Part shown: piece by piece, positions 1-8,396 of the stretch | Position numbering within the stretch: position 1 is the stretch's first letter | Layout of the letters: each line of letters starts with the position of its first letter | Assembly (NCBI RefSeq): GCF_003008595.1 | Contig: NZ_CP027669.1 | Location: 2,232,001 to 2,296,000, forward strand | Direction: 5' to 3' | From: Simplicispira suum | GTDB taxonomy: Bacteria; Pseudomonadota; Gammaproteobacteria; Burkholderiales; Burkholderiaceae_C | DNA: 64,000 nt | Translations under genes and position numbers: made by a program | Notes under the pieces: model-generated | Told to the model about the DNA's origin: nothing | The model's input: the letters and a program-made list of their open reading frames with translations, nothing else | Databases searched by the model: none

Positions 1-1
1 G

Positions 2-292
2 CTGATTTTCGGCTCCGTGGCCAGCGGCACCGAAACCGCCCACAGCGACGTGGATCTGTTGGTCGTCGGCGACTTGGGCTTTGCCGACGTGGTGCGCGCA
101 ACCCACGCCGCGCAGGCCGACCTGGGCCGCGAAGTCAACCCCGTGGTGCTCAGCGCCGCAGAGTTTCAGCGCCGCGTGCAAGCGCGCGACCCCTTTTTGG
201 CCGAGATCCTCGCCAAACCCAAGCTCTTTTTGATGGGAGCCGACCATGACCTTAGCCAACTTGTTGGCCATACAGCGCCTGCTGGCGTTTAA
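2..292 (+). CDS. MNT-type nucleotidyltransferase domain protein, 5' end outside the window
   Basis: This is the C-terminal part of a small polymerase-beta-fold (MNT) nucleotidyltransferase. The frame is open to the left edge of the window, so the true start lies outside; a GTG at 17 is in frame but sits inside the catalytic motif and is not a credible start. The first visible residues are the family signature, FGSVASGTE followed by HSDVDLLVV, which gives the GS...DxD catalytic pattern. MNT proteins of this size are often antitoxins that AMPylate a neighbouring HEPN toxin. The next gene overlaps its 3' end by 47 bases and encodes an all-helical HEPN-like protein, which fits that arrangement. 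The family call is secure; the toxin-antitoxin role is inferred from context. Confidence 0.75.
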   Translation: MIFGSVASGTETAHSDVDLLVVGDLGFADVVRATHAAQADLGREVNPVVLSAAEFQRRVQARDPFLAEILAKPKLFLMGADHDLSQLVGHTAPAGV

Positions 293-701
293 CGCCCCGC
301 CCGAAGGCGTGCAACGCCTGCTGGCCGCAGCGGTGCGCAACCTGGCCGATGCGCAGATTGCCCAGCTCAGCGCCGAGAACCGGTTTGACGCGGCCTACAA
401 ATGCATCCTGCAGTGCGCCATGCTGGGTCTGTGGGCGCGCGGCTACCGCACTTCTACCAGCCAGCCCGGTCATCATCAAACTGCACTCCAAGCCTTGCCC
501 CTCACCATGGGCTTGCCCAATGACACCATCATCGTGCTCGATGCATTGCGCAAGCAGCGCAACCTGAACGACTACGAAGGCGACCCGGTCAGCGATGGCG
601 TTGTCGCCGAGTGCCTGACCCAAGCCCGGGCGCTGCTGGCCCACACGCAGCAGTTTCTGAAAACGCAGTTTCCCGATCTACTGCTTGTTCCCAAGAAATA
701 A
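246..701 (+). CDS. HEPN-like helical protein, putative partner of the MNT nucleotidyltransferase
   Basis: A 151-residue, predominantly helical protein without membrane segments. Size, helix-rich composition and the 47-base overlap with the upstream MNT gene suggest a HEPN-domain protein. Near residue 103 it carries RKQRNLNDYEG. Active HEPN ribonucleases have an R-x4-6-H motif; here the position five after the arginine of RN is a tyrosine, so the catalytic histidine appears to be absent or replaced. It may therefore be an inactive or differently working HEPN, or belong to another helical family. The ATG at 246 follows GGGAGCCGACC, a usable ribosome binding site. Toxin function is only a possibility. 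Confidence 0.55.
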   Translation: MTLANLLAIQRLLAFNAPPEGVQRLLAAAVRNLADAQIAQLSAENRFDAAYKCILQCAMLGLWARGYRTSTSQPGHHQTALQALPLTMGLPNDTIIVLDALRKQRNLNDYEGDPVSDGVVAECLTQARALLAHTQQFLKTQFPDLLLVPKK

Positions 702-869
702 CGACCGAGATGTTGGACGCAGACTGCGCACGATGCATCGACAGTTCTTGAGTACACGCTGTCACGGCCCAGCCAGGCCTGCATCCCGCCGGACAAAAGG
801 GGTGCGCAGCTCAGGGCCGGAGCGTCGCCAGTACGGTCTCACAACATCCTTCAAAGTAGAAACCAAACC

Positions 870-1778
870 ATGACCATTCCATCCCAAGTCCGCCTCATCG
901 ATGTCGGCCCGCGCGACGGCCTGCAGAACGAGAAATCGCCTGTGCCTGCCGAGGTCAAGATCGAATTGGTGCACCGCCTGCAAGCAGCCGGCCTGCAAGA
1001 GATCGAGGTCACCAGCTACGTCTCGCCAAAATGGGTGCCGCAGATGGCCGACAACCACGCGGTGATGCAGGGCGTGCAGCGCCAGAGCGGCGTGCGCTAC
1101 TCGGTGCTCACGCCCAACCTCAAAGGCTTTGAGGCGGCGCTGCTGGATAAGCCCGACGAAATCGTCGTCTTCGGCTCCGCCAGCGAAGCCTTCAGCCAGA
1201 AAAACATCAATTGCAGCATTGCCGAGAGCATCGAGCGCTTTGCGCCCGTGGTCGAGGCGGCTCTGGCGGCGGGCATTGCGGTGCGCGGCGCCATGAGCTG
1301 CACCGTGGGCTGCCCGTACGAGGGTGAGATCGCACCCGAGCGCGTGGCGTATCTCGCGGGGCTGCTCAAAGGCATTGGCGTGCAGCGCGTGGACGTGGCC
1401 GACACCATTGGCGTGGGCACGCCGTACAAGGTGCAGTGGGCCATCGAGGCCACGCTGCAGCACTATGCGCTGGACGACGTCTCGGGGCATTTTCACGATA
1501 CCTACGGCCAGGCGTTGGCGAATACGCTGGCGGCGCTGGAGCTGGGGGTGTGGAACTTCCAGACCTCGGTGGCGGGTCTGGGCGGCTGCCCTTACGCCAA
1601 GGGCGCGACTGGCAACGTGGCCACGGAAGACGTGGTGTACATGCTGCAAGGCATGGGCATCGACACCGGCATTGACCTCGACAGGCTGATCGACGCGGGC
1701 GTGTTCATCAGCGATTTTCTGGGGCGCAAGCCGAACTCGCGCGCGGCGACGGCGCTGCTCAACAAGCGGGCGGGGTGA
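870..1778 (+). CDS. mvaB: hydroxymethylglutaryl-CoA lyase
   Basis: Cleaves 3-hydroxy-3-methylglutaryl-CoA to acetoacetate and acetyl-CoA, the last step of leucine catabolism. The 302-residue length is typical of the bacterial enzyme. The N-terminus has the DVGPRDGLQNE metal/substrate motif of the DRE-TIM metallolyases, and the C-terminal third has GLGGCPYAKGATGN with the catalytic cysteine at about residue 240. A second signature, HFHDTYGQALAN, supplies the metal-binding histidines. It starts an operon: its stop overlaps the GTG start of the next gene by four bases. The preceding 168 bases hold no recognisable gene or strong terminator. Confidence 0.95.
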   Translation: MTIPSQVRLIDVGPRDGLQNEKSPVPAEVKIELVHRLQAAGLQEIEVTSYVSPKWVPQMADNHAVMQGVQRQSGVRYSVLTPNLKGFEAALLDKPDEIVVFGSASEAFSQKNINCSIAESIERFAPVVEAALAAGIAVRGAMSCTVGCPYEGEIAPERVAYLAGLLKGIGVQRVDVADTIGVGTPYKVQWAIEATLQHYALDDVSGHFHDTYGQALANTLAALELGVWNFQTSVAGLGGCPYAKGATGNVATEDVVYMLQGMGIDTGIDLDRLIDAGVFISDFLGRKPNSRAATALLNKRAG

Positions 1779-2290
1779 ACGGCATGTGTGGAGCCGAACC
1801 CAAGCCCCTGCCGGATGGGGTGCAGCGCGTGGCTGCGGCCTTGCAGGAGGCCGGCCACTTGCATGCGCCGCGCATGCTGGACGACGCCTGCCGCACCGCG
1901 CAACAAGCAGCGGATGCGCTAGGTATTGCCGTGGGCCAGGTGGCCAAGAGCATCATTTTCCGGCGCGTGTCGGACGACGCGGTGGTGCTGGTCATCACCT
2001 CAGGCGACCGGCGCGTGGACGCGACCAAGGTCGAAGCGCTGGTGGGGGCGCTGGGCCGTGCCGATGCCGCGTTCGTGAAAGCGCGCACCGGTTTTTCCAT
2101 CGGCGGCGTGGCGCCCATTGCCCACGCGCTGCCGGGCGTGACCTTGATTGACCGCGAGCTGCTGCGCTTTGACACGCTGTGGGCGGCGGCCGGTCATCCG
2201 CATGCCGTCTTTGCGCTGTCTCCACACGATTTGCAGCGCCTGACCGGCGCGCCCCTGGCGGATGTCACCGAGGCCCCCACGTGCACATGA
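1775..2290 (+). CDS. YbaK/EbsC-family Cys-tRNA(Pro)/aminoacyl-tRNA deacylase
   Basis: A 171-residue YbaK-like protein that probably hydrolyses mischarged aminoacyl-tRNA in trans. The family pattern is clear: an N-terminal helix, then QVAKSIIFRR, VVLVITSGDRRVD and FSIGGVAPIAH, the last being the conserved GGVxPxG-like loop of the substrate pocket. The GTG at 1775 gives a four-base overlap with the mvaB stop (GTGA); an ATG nine bases downstream is an alternative start. It is translationally coupled to mvaB and in turn overlaps the next gene by ATGA. There is no functional link to leucine degradation beyond co-transcription. Confidence 0.85.
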   Translation: MNGMCGAEPKPLPDGVQRVAAALQEAGHLHAPRMLDDACRTAQQAADALGIAVGQVAKSIIFRRVSDDAVVLVITSGDRRVDATKVEALVGALGRADAAFVKARTGFSIGGVAPIAHALPGVTLIDRELLRFDTLWAAAGHPHAVFALSPHDLQRLTGAPLADVTEAPTCT

Positions 2291-2562
2291 CTGCTATACA
2301 GACAATAGCTGCTCGTGCAAGCACACTAAGCGCTGCAGGCTATTTTGACCATGATTCCAACGAAGTCGTGCCCTCGCCTTGCGTGTCGGTGTGCCGCATG
2401 TCGGCCGATGGCAGCCTGTGCGAGGGGTGTTTTCGCACCATCAACGAAATCCGACACTGGTCCGTGGCCGACGACGCCACGCGGCGCGCCATCTGGGTGC
2501 GGCTGCTAGGTCGTGCAGGCGCCCCCGTGCCAGAGAGTTTGCACACGACGGAGCAGCCATGA
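2287..2562 (+). CDS. DUF1289 domain protein
   Basis: A small protein of about 91 residues with the DUF1289 cysteine pattern: PSPCVSVCRM, then LCEGCFRT and an IRHWS motif, probably binding a metal. The ATG at 2287 overlaps the stop of the preceding gene by four bases. The first roughly 20 codons coincide with a degenerate copy of the dispersed AAGCGCTGGAGGC repeat (2304-2350), so the N-terminus is atypical. The conserved domain begins only at PSPC, and a GTG at 2369 could be the older start. The stop overlaps the ATG of the following gene. Function of DUF1289 is unknown to me. Confidence 0.8.
   Translation: MTAIQTIAARASTLSAAGYFDHDSNEVVPSPCVSVCRMSADGSLCEGCFRTINEIRHWSVADDATRRAIWVRLLGRAGAPVPESLHTTEQP
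2304..2350 (+). repeat. dispersed comamonad repeat, copy 1 (degenerate), at the 5' end of the DUF1289 gene
   Basis: The order AATAGCTGCT, a variable spacer, CTAAGCGCTGCAGGC, then TATTTTGACC matches the other copies of this family in the window. It overlaps the presumed N-terminal codons of the DUF1289 gene. Confidence 0.7.
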
Positions 2563-3203
2563 AACGCATCACCTTCTACCTCGACTTCATCTCTCCCTAC
2601 GCCTGGCTGGCTTTCGAGCGCCTGCCCGAAGCGCTTGAAGGCCTGAGCTACAGCGTCGAATACCGGCCGGTGCTGCTGGGTGCGCTGTTGCAGCAATCAG
2701 GCAATCCCGGCCCCGTGGGCATTCCGTCCAAGCGCGACTGGACCTATCGGCATGTGAGCTGGCTGGGCCACTCGCTCGGCATCCCGCTGCAGATGCCGGC
2801 GCGCCATCCCTTCAACCCCTTGCCCTTGCTGCGCCAAGCGCTGGCCTGCTCGGCGGATGGCAGCGTCAACCGCTTCGTGGCGGGCACGCTGCTGCGCCAT
2901 GTGTGGGTGGGCGGGCACGATGCGCTCGACCCCGCTCGGCTTGATGCGCTGGCCGAGGCACTGGCGCCACAGCTCAAGCCGGAGATGGAGCCACAGGGCC
3001 CTGCGGTAAAAGCCCTGCTGCGCAGCAACACCGATGCGGCGGCGGCTCACGGCGTGTTTGGCGTTCCGGCCTTTGGCGTGGACGACAAGCTTTTCTGGGG
3101 ACTCGACAGCCTGCCCATGCTGCGCGCCTGGCTGGAAGGCGATGCCTGGTTTGGCTCGGGCTGGGGCGCGTCGGCCCAAGTACCCAGCGGCCTGGGAGCA
3201 TAA
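2559..3203 (+). CDS. 2-hydroxychromene-2-carboxylate isomerase-like DsbA-family protein
   Basis: A 214-residue DSBA/kappa-GST thioredoxin-fold protein of the 2-hydroxychromene-2-carboxylate isomerase group. It starts KRITFYLDFISPYAWLAFE, with the characteristic FxSPYxxLA segment that replaces the CxxC of true DsbA; the serine binds glutathione in characterised members. The C-terminus has GVFGVPAFGVDDKLFWG, matching the GVPTF...WG motif. The ATG at 2559 overlaps the DUF1289 stop (ATGA). In naphthalene degraders the enzyme isomerises a chromene intermediate, but no aromatic pathway genes accompany it here. The substrate is therefore open; a general glutathione-dependent isomerase role is the safer reading. 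Confidence 0.85.
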   Translation: MKRITFYLDFISPYAWLAFERLPEALEGLSYSVEYRPVLLGALLQQSGNPGPVGIPSKRDWTYRHVSWLGHSLGIPLQMPARHPFNPLPLLRQALACSADGSVNRFVAGTLLRHVWVGGHDALDPARLDALAEALAPQLKPEMEPQGPAVKALLRSNTDAAAAHGVFGVPAFGVDDKLFWGLDSLPMLRAWLEGDAWFGSGWGASAQVPSGLGA

Positions 3204-3225
3204 AAAAACCGGGCACAGGGCCCGG
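3202..3225 (-). terminator. rho-independent terminator of the yjcH-actP transcript
   Basis: On the minus strand a 6-bp CCGGGC/GCCCGG stem with a five-base loop is followed by seven T residues. It lies 56 bases beyond the actP stop, and the stem could also slow transcripts arriving from the plus strand. Confidence 0.75.
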
Positions 3226-3280
3226 CAAAGTGGCGCGGATTTCTGGGGCCGCGCCCTTGGGCTCGTGCCCATTTTCGGGT

Positions 3281-5017
3281 TCAGTGTCCCGAAGCGCCTG
3301 ATGCTCCCAGCCCCGTTTCCGAACGCACCTGCTGCGCCGGAAAGGCCGCGCGCTCGCGAGCAGCATTGGAGCTCCTGTCGGTGATCGAGAACAGCCAGAT
3401 ACCGACAAAGCCAATGGTCATCGAGAACAGCGCAGGCGAGGTGTAGGGGAACCAGGCGGAGCCAGCCGGGTGGCTCAGCGTGCCTTCCCAGACCGACGGT
3501 GAGACGACGGTCAGGCACACCGAAGAAATGAGTCCCAGAAAACCGCCAATCACCGCGCCGCGCGTCGTGCAGTCTTTCCACAGCACCGACAGGAACAGCA
3601 CCGGGAAGTTGGCAGAAGCCGCCACCGCAAAGGCCAGCGAGACCATGAAGGCGATGTTCTGCTTCTCGAAGGCGATGCCCAGGATCACCGCCACGATACC
3701 CAGGCATACGGTGGTGATGCGCGAAACACGCAGCTCGGAGGCGCTGTCGGCCTGGCCCTTCTTCACCAGCGTGGCATAGAGGTCGTGCGATACGGCCGAG
3801 GCGCCCGAGAGCGTCAGGCCGGCCACCACGGCCAGGATGGTGGCAAACGCCACGGCCGAGATAAAGCCGTAGAAGACGTTGCCGCCCACCGACTTGGCCA
3901 CCAGCACCGCCGCCATGTTGGCTGTGCCCGCGCCGCCGTGGATCACGCCCTTGGCGACATCGGCCATTTCCGGATTGGTCAGCACCAGGGTGATGGCGCC
4001 AAAGCCGATGATGAAGATCAGCACGTAGAAGTAGCCGATCCAGGTCGTGGCCCACAGCACCGATTTGCGGGCTTCCTTGGCATCGGGAACGGTGAAGAAG
4101 CGCATCAGAATGTGCGGCAGGCCCGCGGTGCCGAACATCAGCGCCATACCAAACGAGATCGCCGAGATCGGGTCCTTGATGAAACCGCCTGGGCCCATGA
4201 TGGCCAGGCCTGCCTTGGCGGCTTCTTCCGGTGTTTTGCCGGTGTTGGCCGCGATGGCCGTGCGCACTTGCACGCCCTTGGCAAACAGCGCTTCGGGGCT
4301 GAAGCCAAACTGCGCCAGCACCATGTAGGCCATGAAAGTCACCCCAGCCAGCAGCAAACAGGCCTTGATGATCTGGACCCAGGTGGTGGCGGTCATGCCG
4401 CCAAACAGCACGTAGACCATCATCAGCACGCCGACGACGACCACAGCCATCCAGTATTCCAGGCCAAACAGCAGCTTGATGAGCTGGCCAGCGCCAACCA
4501 TCTGTGCGATCAGGTAGAAGGCAACGACGATCAGTGTTCCCGAAGCGGCGAAGGCGCGGATGGGCCCTTGCTGGAAGCGGTAGCCCGCCACGTCGGCAAA
4601 GGTGAACTTGCCCAGGTTGCGCAGGCGCTCGGCCATCAGAAAGGTGATGATGGGCCAGCCCACCAGGAAGCCGATCGAGTAGATCAGGCCGTCGTAGCCC
4701 GACGCCATGACGGCGGCGGAAATGCCCAGGAAGGAGGCGGCCGACATGTAATCGCCGGCAATCGCCAGGCCGTTCTGGAAGCCCGTGATACCGCCGCCTG
4801 CGGTGTAGAAGTCGGATGCCGACTTGGTCTTGGAGGCGGCCCACTTGGTGACCCACAGGGTGAGCAGCACGAAACCGCCGAACATGCTGATGGCCGTCCA
4901 GTTCGTGGCCTGCTTGGTCGCCTGCCCCAGATCGGCACCGGCAGCCTGGGCTGCGCCCACGGCAAAGCAGGCAAGCAGCGCCAGGAGCGCCGCGCGTGGT
5001 GTGTTGCGGACGTTCAT
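3281..5017 (-). CDS. actP: cation/acetate symporter ActP
   Basis: A 578-residue sodium:solute symporter (SSS) of the acetate permease group, importing acetate and other short carboxylates with a cation. It begins with a cleavable signal peptide ([16 protein letters not shown]) as ActP does, followed by about 13 membrane segments. Diagnostic stretches are [31 protein letters not shown] and the [19 protein letters not shown] motif. Its start overlaps the stop of the upstream yjcH-like gene by four bases. The usual acs gene (acetyl-CoA synthetase) is not in this operon. A terminator hairpin follows at 3202-3225. Confidence 0.95.
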   Translation of the reverse strand: MNVRNTPRAALLALLACFAVGAAQAAGADLGQATKQATNWTAISMFGGFVLLTLWVTKWAASKTKSASDFYTAGGGITGFQNGLAIAGDYMSAASFLGISAAVMASGYDGLIYSIGFLVGWPIITFLMAERLRNLGKFTFADVAGYRFQQGPIRAFAASGTLIVVAFYLIAQMVGAGQLIKLLFGLEYWMAVVVVGVLMMVYVLFGGMTATTWVQIIKACLLLAGVTFMAYMVLAQFGFSPEALFAKGVQVRTAIAANTGKTPEEAAKAGLAIMGPGGFIKDPISAISFGMALMFGTAGLPHILMRFFTVPDAKEARKSVLWATTWIGYFYVLIFIIGFGAITLVLTNPEMADVAKGVIHGGAGTANMAAVLVAKSVGGNVFYGFISAVAFATILAVVAGLTLSGASAVSHDLYATLVKKGQADSASELRVSRITTVCLGIVAVILGIAFEKQNIAFMVSLAFAVAASANFPVLFLSVLWKDCTTRGAVIGGFLGLISSVCLTVVSPSVWEGTLSHPAGSAWFPYTSPALFSMTIGFVGIWLFSITDRSSNAARERAAFPAQQVRSETGLGASGASGH

Positions 5018-5322
5018 TTCGTGGCGTCCTTCAAGATGTCCTTGGTCAACGCGTCGAACTCGCCGTTGGCGCGCCGCACGTAGATGCCGGTGATGACAAT
5101 GGTGAAGATGATCACTGCCATCCCGATCGGGATACCCAGCGAGGTCACGCCCGCGCCAATGGGCTGCGCCAGAAACGATTTGTCAAACGCGATCAGCGCG
5201 ATGTAGCCGTAGTAAACGACCAACATCAAGATGGTGAGCGTGATGCCCAGCCGGTTGCGTTTATGTTTGAGAAGCGCGTATTTGGGATTGCGCTGAATTT
5301 TGTCTACTACCGGATCGGTCAT
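5014..5322 (-). CDS. DUF485 membrane protein, YjcH-like
   Basis: A 102-residue DUF485 protein. It has a short basic N-terminus ([15 protein letters not shown]) followed by two transmembrane helices, the family layout. The ATG at 5322 is preceded by AGGAAACC, a good ribosome binding site; in-frame codons further upstream have no such site. The gene is directly upstream of, and overlaps, actP, as yjcH does in enterobacteria. It is presumed to be an accessory protein of the acetate permease, though its precise role is not established. Confidence 0.9.
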   Translation of the reverse strand: MTDPVVDKIQRNPKYALLKHKRNRLGITLTILMLVVYYGYIALIAFDKSFLAQPIGAGVTSLGIPIGMAVIIFTIVITGIYVRRANGEFDALTKDILKDATK

Positions 5323-5666
5323 GTGGTTTCCTGCTGTTGCTGCGCCCCAGGCCCCGAAAGCTCGGGCGGGCGGCGGATTCTCAGCAGGCGCACTGACCAA
5401 GTTCTTACGCCAAAAACGCTGCAGCAAGTTGCTTTGCTGCAATGCACCAAAGCGGGGCGGCCCGGAAGACCCGCGTTTCGCATGGTGGCGACAAATCACA
5501 GGGTTTACCCGCGAGTTGTCAGCTTGCCATTAGCTTGTCGCAAGCTGGTGTAAGGCAGGCATCAGCCACATGTCAGGGACAGCCTCTGGGCATAAAAAAA
5601 TATTCTTTTGGATAGCCTGCACGCAGAGGCAATGTGAGTGCGCGTTTGGCAACGCCCGTTTGTATT
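5323..5666. other. intergenic region between yjcH-actP and the cytochrome-like gene, both on the minus strand
   Basis: 344 bases without a credible gene. The part next to 5322 must carry the promoter of yjcH-actP. An AT-rich stretch (AAAAAAATATTC) near 5594-5605 lies between GCCTCTG and CAGAGGC half-sites, a long-loop hairpin that may end the transcript of the gene at 5667. I see no RNA gene here. Confidence 0.5.
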
Positions 5667-6368
5667 TCAGGCGCCGTGGACGTTCGGGACAAACGGCGTG
5701 AGGTAGCGAACCGGGATCTGCTCCAGAGGAATCCCGGCCGCCAGCCACCAAACCAATGCAGCCGCCATGACGACACCGACGGCCAGCATTCCCCCCAACA
5801 CCGCTTGCCTATGGCCGACCGGCACGTTCCAGTACAAGCCACAGCCCGCATGGGTCCAGAACGAGAGCACGCCGAGAAAGTAGTAGGGAGCGAAGAACAG
5901 GGTCCAGGGTGCAACATGCAGCCCTGCGGCGGCAAAGTAGACGTTGGTGTCCACGCCCTGCAGGCGTGCACCGAGCACGGCACCTACATGCACCAGCATG
6001 AAAAACATGAGATAGGCACCCGACAGCGCCTGTGCCCAGGCCACCCAGCCACTTCGCCCGCCCCGGCCGCGCCAGAGCAGGCGTGCGCCGCTGCCGATCT
6101 GAAACAGCACGCTGGCAAGCAACAGGGCTTCCACGAAGCCTTGGCGGTACAGCGTGCGCAGGGCCTCCATGACCTCCAGGTGCAGACCCACCCCTGCCAG
6201 ACCAGCCACATGGTTGCCCAGGTGCATCAGTACGAAGCCTGCCAACAGCATGGCGCTGGTTCGATGCAGCAGGCGCAGTTCCCAGGAAGCTTGCGGGCTT
6301 TTGGTGTGGGGCGGAGGGGACACGCGGGGATCCATCATCGGGTGGGAGGTTTTCATGCGGCTCAGCAT
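5667..6368 (-). CDS. cytochrome-b-like integral membrane protein (succinate dehydrogenase membrane-anchor fold)
   Basis: A 233-residue protein with five hydrophobic helices. Histidines sit in membrane segments (LLHRTSAMLLAG, VLMHLGNHVAG, FFMLVHVGAVLG and WTHAGCGLYW), which resembles the heme-b-binding anchor subunits of the succinate dehydrogenase/fumarate reductase superfamily. No dehydrogenase or iron-sulfur subunit is nearby. Several in-frame ATGs exist near the N-terminus (6368, 6356, 6338); the first is used here but the second is plausible. The gene is divergent from a TetR regulator, with only 47 bases between the two starts, so it is the likely regulatory target. Heme binding is inferred from histidine placement only. 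Confidence 0.6.
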   Translation of the reverse strand: MLSRMKTSHPMMDPRVSPPPHTKSPQASWELRLLHRTSAMLLAGFVLMHLGNHVAGLAGVGLHLEVMEALRTLYRQGFVEALLLASVLFQIGSGARLLWRGRGGRSGWVAWAQALSGAYLMFFMLVHVGAVLGARLQGVDTNVYFAAAGLHVAPWTLFFAPYYFLGVLSFWTHAGCGLYWNVPVGHRQAVLGGMLAVGVVMAAALVWWLAAGIPLEQIPVRYLTPFVPNVHGA

Positions 6369-6415
6369 AATCAGCGCTTGCGCCTTCTCCTACTCGCTTT
6401 GCACTCAGCTTTTGT

Positions 6416-7060
6416 ATGCCGTCTTCGTCACCTGCACCGCGCCGCAAGCCACGGCAAGAGCGTTCGCTTTTCACGGTGGAAGCCATCTTTCAGTCGGTCA
6501 GGCAGATCGTGGCGACCCAGGGAGAGGCGGGCCTTACATCCAACCGGATTGCAGAGGTTGCCGGGGTGTCGATCGGATCTCTGTACCAATATTTTCCGAG
6601 CAAGGAGGCCATTCTTGCGGCCATGCTCGACCGGCATTGCGAAAAGGTCATGCTGGAACTCGATGCCTTGCTGGCGCAAGGTGAGCAGGAGCAATGGCCG
6701 TTGGCAGACCTGGTCCGGAAGTACGTGCGGCACTACCTTGCAGCGTTTGCTGGCGGCACCGAAGTCCAGCGCTCGCTCGCTCGCCTTTCCTGGCAAATCG
6801 ATTACCGCGCGGCCATGCTGTTGGCAGTGCGCGGCGCCAGCGAGCGCCTGGCGTTTCACTTGCAGCGCCTGGCCGCCCGTGCAGGAGCCTTGTTGCCCAC
6901 GCCAGCGCAGCTGTTTGTGCTGACGCGCGCCTTTATGGGCACCGTGCGATACGCGTCTCTGGAGCAATCGCCCCTATTGGACCGCCCCGAACTCGAAGAA
7001 GCCCTGGCTCAGTTGAGTCTCGCGTTCTTGATTCCGGGTGCGGAGCCGTCGCTAGCGTAG
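6416..7060 (+). CDS. TetR/AcrR-family transcriptional regulator
   Basis: A 214-residue one-component repressor. The N-terminal helix-turn-helix is canonical for TetR: AIFQSVRQIVATQGEAGLT, then RIAEVAGVSIGSLYQYF and PSKEAILAAM. The C-terminal domain is a generic ligand-binding helical bundle. The gene shares a 47-base intergenic region with the divergent membrane protein gene, where its operator most likely lies. Its last codons and stop lie inside one arm of a 35-bp inverted repeat (7052-7156), so the C-terminal SLA tail is determined by that element. Confidence 0.9.
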   Translation: MPSSSPAPRRKPRQERSLFTVEAIFQSVRQIVATQGEAGLTSNRIAEVAGVSIGSLYQYFPSKEAILAAMLDRHCEKVMLELDALLAQGEQEQWPLADLVRKYVRHYLAAFAGGTEVQRSLARLSWQIDYRAAMLLAVRGASERLAFHLQRLAARAGALLPTPAQLFVLTRAFMGTVRYASLEQSPLLDRPELEEALAQLSLAFLIPGAEPSLA

Positions 7061-7156
7061 TGTTTCGCTCTTATTGGTACTTTCAGAGCCCCGATAAAGG
7101 TTCACGGCAAGGCGCAGCTCGCTGAAAGTGCCAATAAGAGCGAAACACTACGCTAG
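7052..7156. repeat. long inverted repeat between convergent genes
   Basis: Two 35-base arms (7052-7086 and 7122-7156) starting CTAGCGTAGTGTTTCGCTC are complementary except for one position that can form a G-U pair. The loop is 35 bases. The element begins inside the last codons of the tetR-type gene and ends two bases before the stop of the convergent receptor gene, so it may serve both as terminator; there is no separate T run. Confidence 0.85.
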
Positions 7157-7158
7157 GC

Positions 7159-8271
7159 TCACCGGCGGAAATGGCCCTCCGGTCCGATGATGGAGAGATC
7201 GGAAAAATCAAGTCCTGAGTGGTCGTCTGCAGTGTAGCTGAGTGTGAGGCCACCCAGGTCGAACTTGTTGAACGTCTCCAGCGCCTTGTGCAGGCTGGCG
7301 CGCGTCGGGTTGGGTCCGGCGCGGCGCAAGCCTTCCACCAGCACTTTGGCGTTGGTAAAGCCCTCGACCATGGCGGGCGTGAGCTGGATTTTGGCTTGCT
7401 GCGCCAGGGCCGTTGCCTCGCGCACCAGCGGAAAGGTGACCGCCCGCTCCGACGGGAAGACCTGCGTTACCACCACGCCGCGCGACTCGCCCCCCAGCGC
7501 TTTGACGAAGCCGCCGGAGGCGTTGTTGGACAGCGTGACGATCTGCCCGGTGACGCCGGCAGCGCGCATGGCCTTGATGCCGTCGACCACGGCCGAGCCG
7601 GTGCCGAAAATAAGCACCGCCTGCGGGTTTTGCTTGGCGACAGCCGGCGCGATGGCGCTGAAATCGGGTTTGGCGCGATCAAATTTCTCTACGAACAGCG
7701 CTTCGAGCTTGTTGTCTTTGAAGCCGGCGAGCGCGCCGGCCAGTGCGTCGGCGCCAAAGGTGTCGTCCACGTGGACCACGCCGATGCGCTGCACTCCCAG
7801 GGTGGCCAAATGGCCGATGGCCTTTTTCACTTCGCGCTGGTAGGGCGCGCGGACGTTGAAAATGTTTTTCTTCACCGGTTCGTGCAGCACCATGGCGCCG
7901 GTGGACGGGCCCACCAGCGGCACGCCGAATTCATCAAGCAGCGGAAGAATGCCCACGGTGTGCGGTGTGCCGCGTGTCATGAACAGCGCCAGTACGCCCT
8001 TGTCGACGATCAGCGTGCGTGTGTTGGAAAGTGTGAGCTTGGGGTCGAATTTGTCGTCCAGGGTCAGCACTTCGATCTTCTGGCCGTTCACCCCGCCACG
8101 CGCATTCACTGCGTCGAAGTACAGCTGCGCGCCGCCCATGGATTCCTTCACCGTGGCTGCAGCCGAGCCTGTCACGCCCACGGTCTGCCCAATCAATAAC
8201 TGCGCATGCAGCGCGCCCTGCAGACCTGCCAGCAACCCGCTGGCGGCAATGAAGAATTTCCAGAATTTCAT
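7159..8271 (-). CDS. branched-chain amino acid-type ABC transporter substrate-binding protein
   Basis: A 370-residue periplasmic receptor of the LivK/peripla_BP_6 family. It has a signal peptide (FWKFFIAASGLLAGLQGALHA, cleaved near residue 22), then QLLIGQTVGVTGSAAATVKE and YFDAVNARGGVNGQKIEV, the standard start of the first lobe. The ATG at 8271 is preceded by AAGGAGCACCC; a longer reading to 8319 has no such site. No permease or ATPase genes are adjacent, so it is an orphan receptor. Such orphans are numerous in Comamonadaceae and may feed a distant transporter. The ligand cannot be predicted from the sequence. Confidence 0.9.
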   Translation of the reverse strand: MKFWKFFIAASGLLAGLQGALHAQLLIGQTVGVTGSAAATVKESMGGAQLYFDAVNARGGVNGQKIEVLTLDDKFDPKLTLSNTRTLIVDKGVLALFMTRGTPHTVGILPLLDEFGVPLVGPSTGAMVLHEPVKKNIFNVRAPYQREVKKAIGHLATLGVQRIGVVHVDDTFGADALAGALAGFKDNKLEALFVEKFDRAKPDFSAIAPAVAKQNPQAVLIFGTGSAVVDGIKAMRAAGVTGQIVTLSNNASGGFVKALGGESRGVVVTQVFPSERAVTFPLVREATALAQQAKIQLTPAMVEGFTNAKVLVEGLRRAGPNPTRASLHKALETFNKFDLGGLTLSYTADDHSGLDFSDLSIIGPEGHFRR

Positions 8272-8396
8272 GGGTGCTCCTTGGCAATGCGGTTCTGAGT
8301 TTAGGTCAGGACGCAGCACGTGACCACCTGCATGGAAGTGGCGTTATTTCCGACAGAGCACGGACGCCGCTCCACTCCTATGATGTTTGCCCCTAA

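Noticed and set aside
7159..8271. Possible second gene product of a complete ABC importer
   Set aside because: No permease or ATPase gene lies on either side, so only an orphan receptor is supported.
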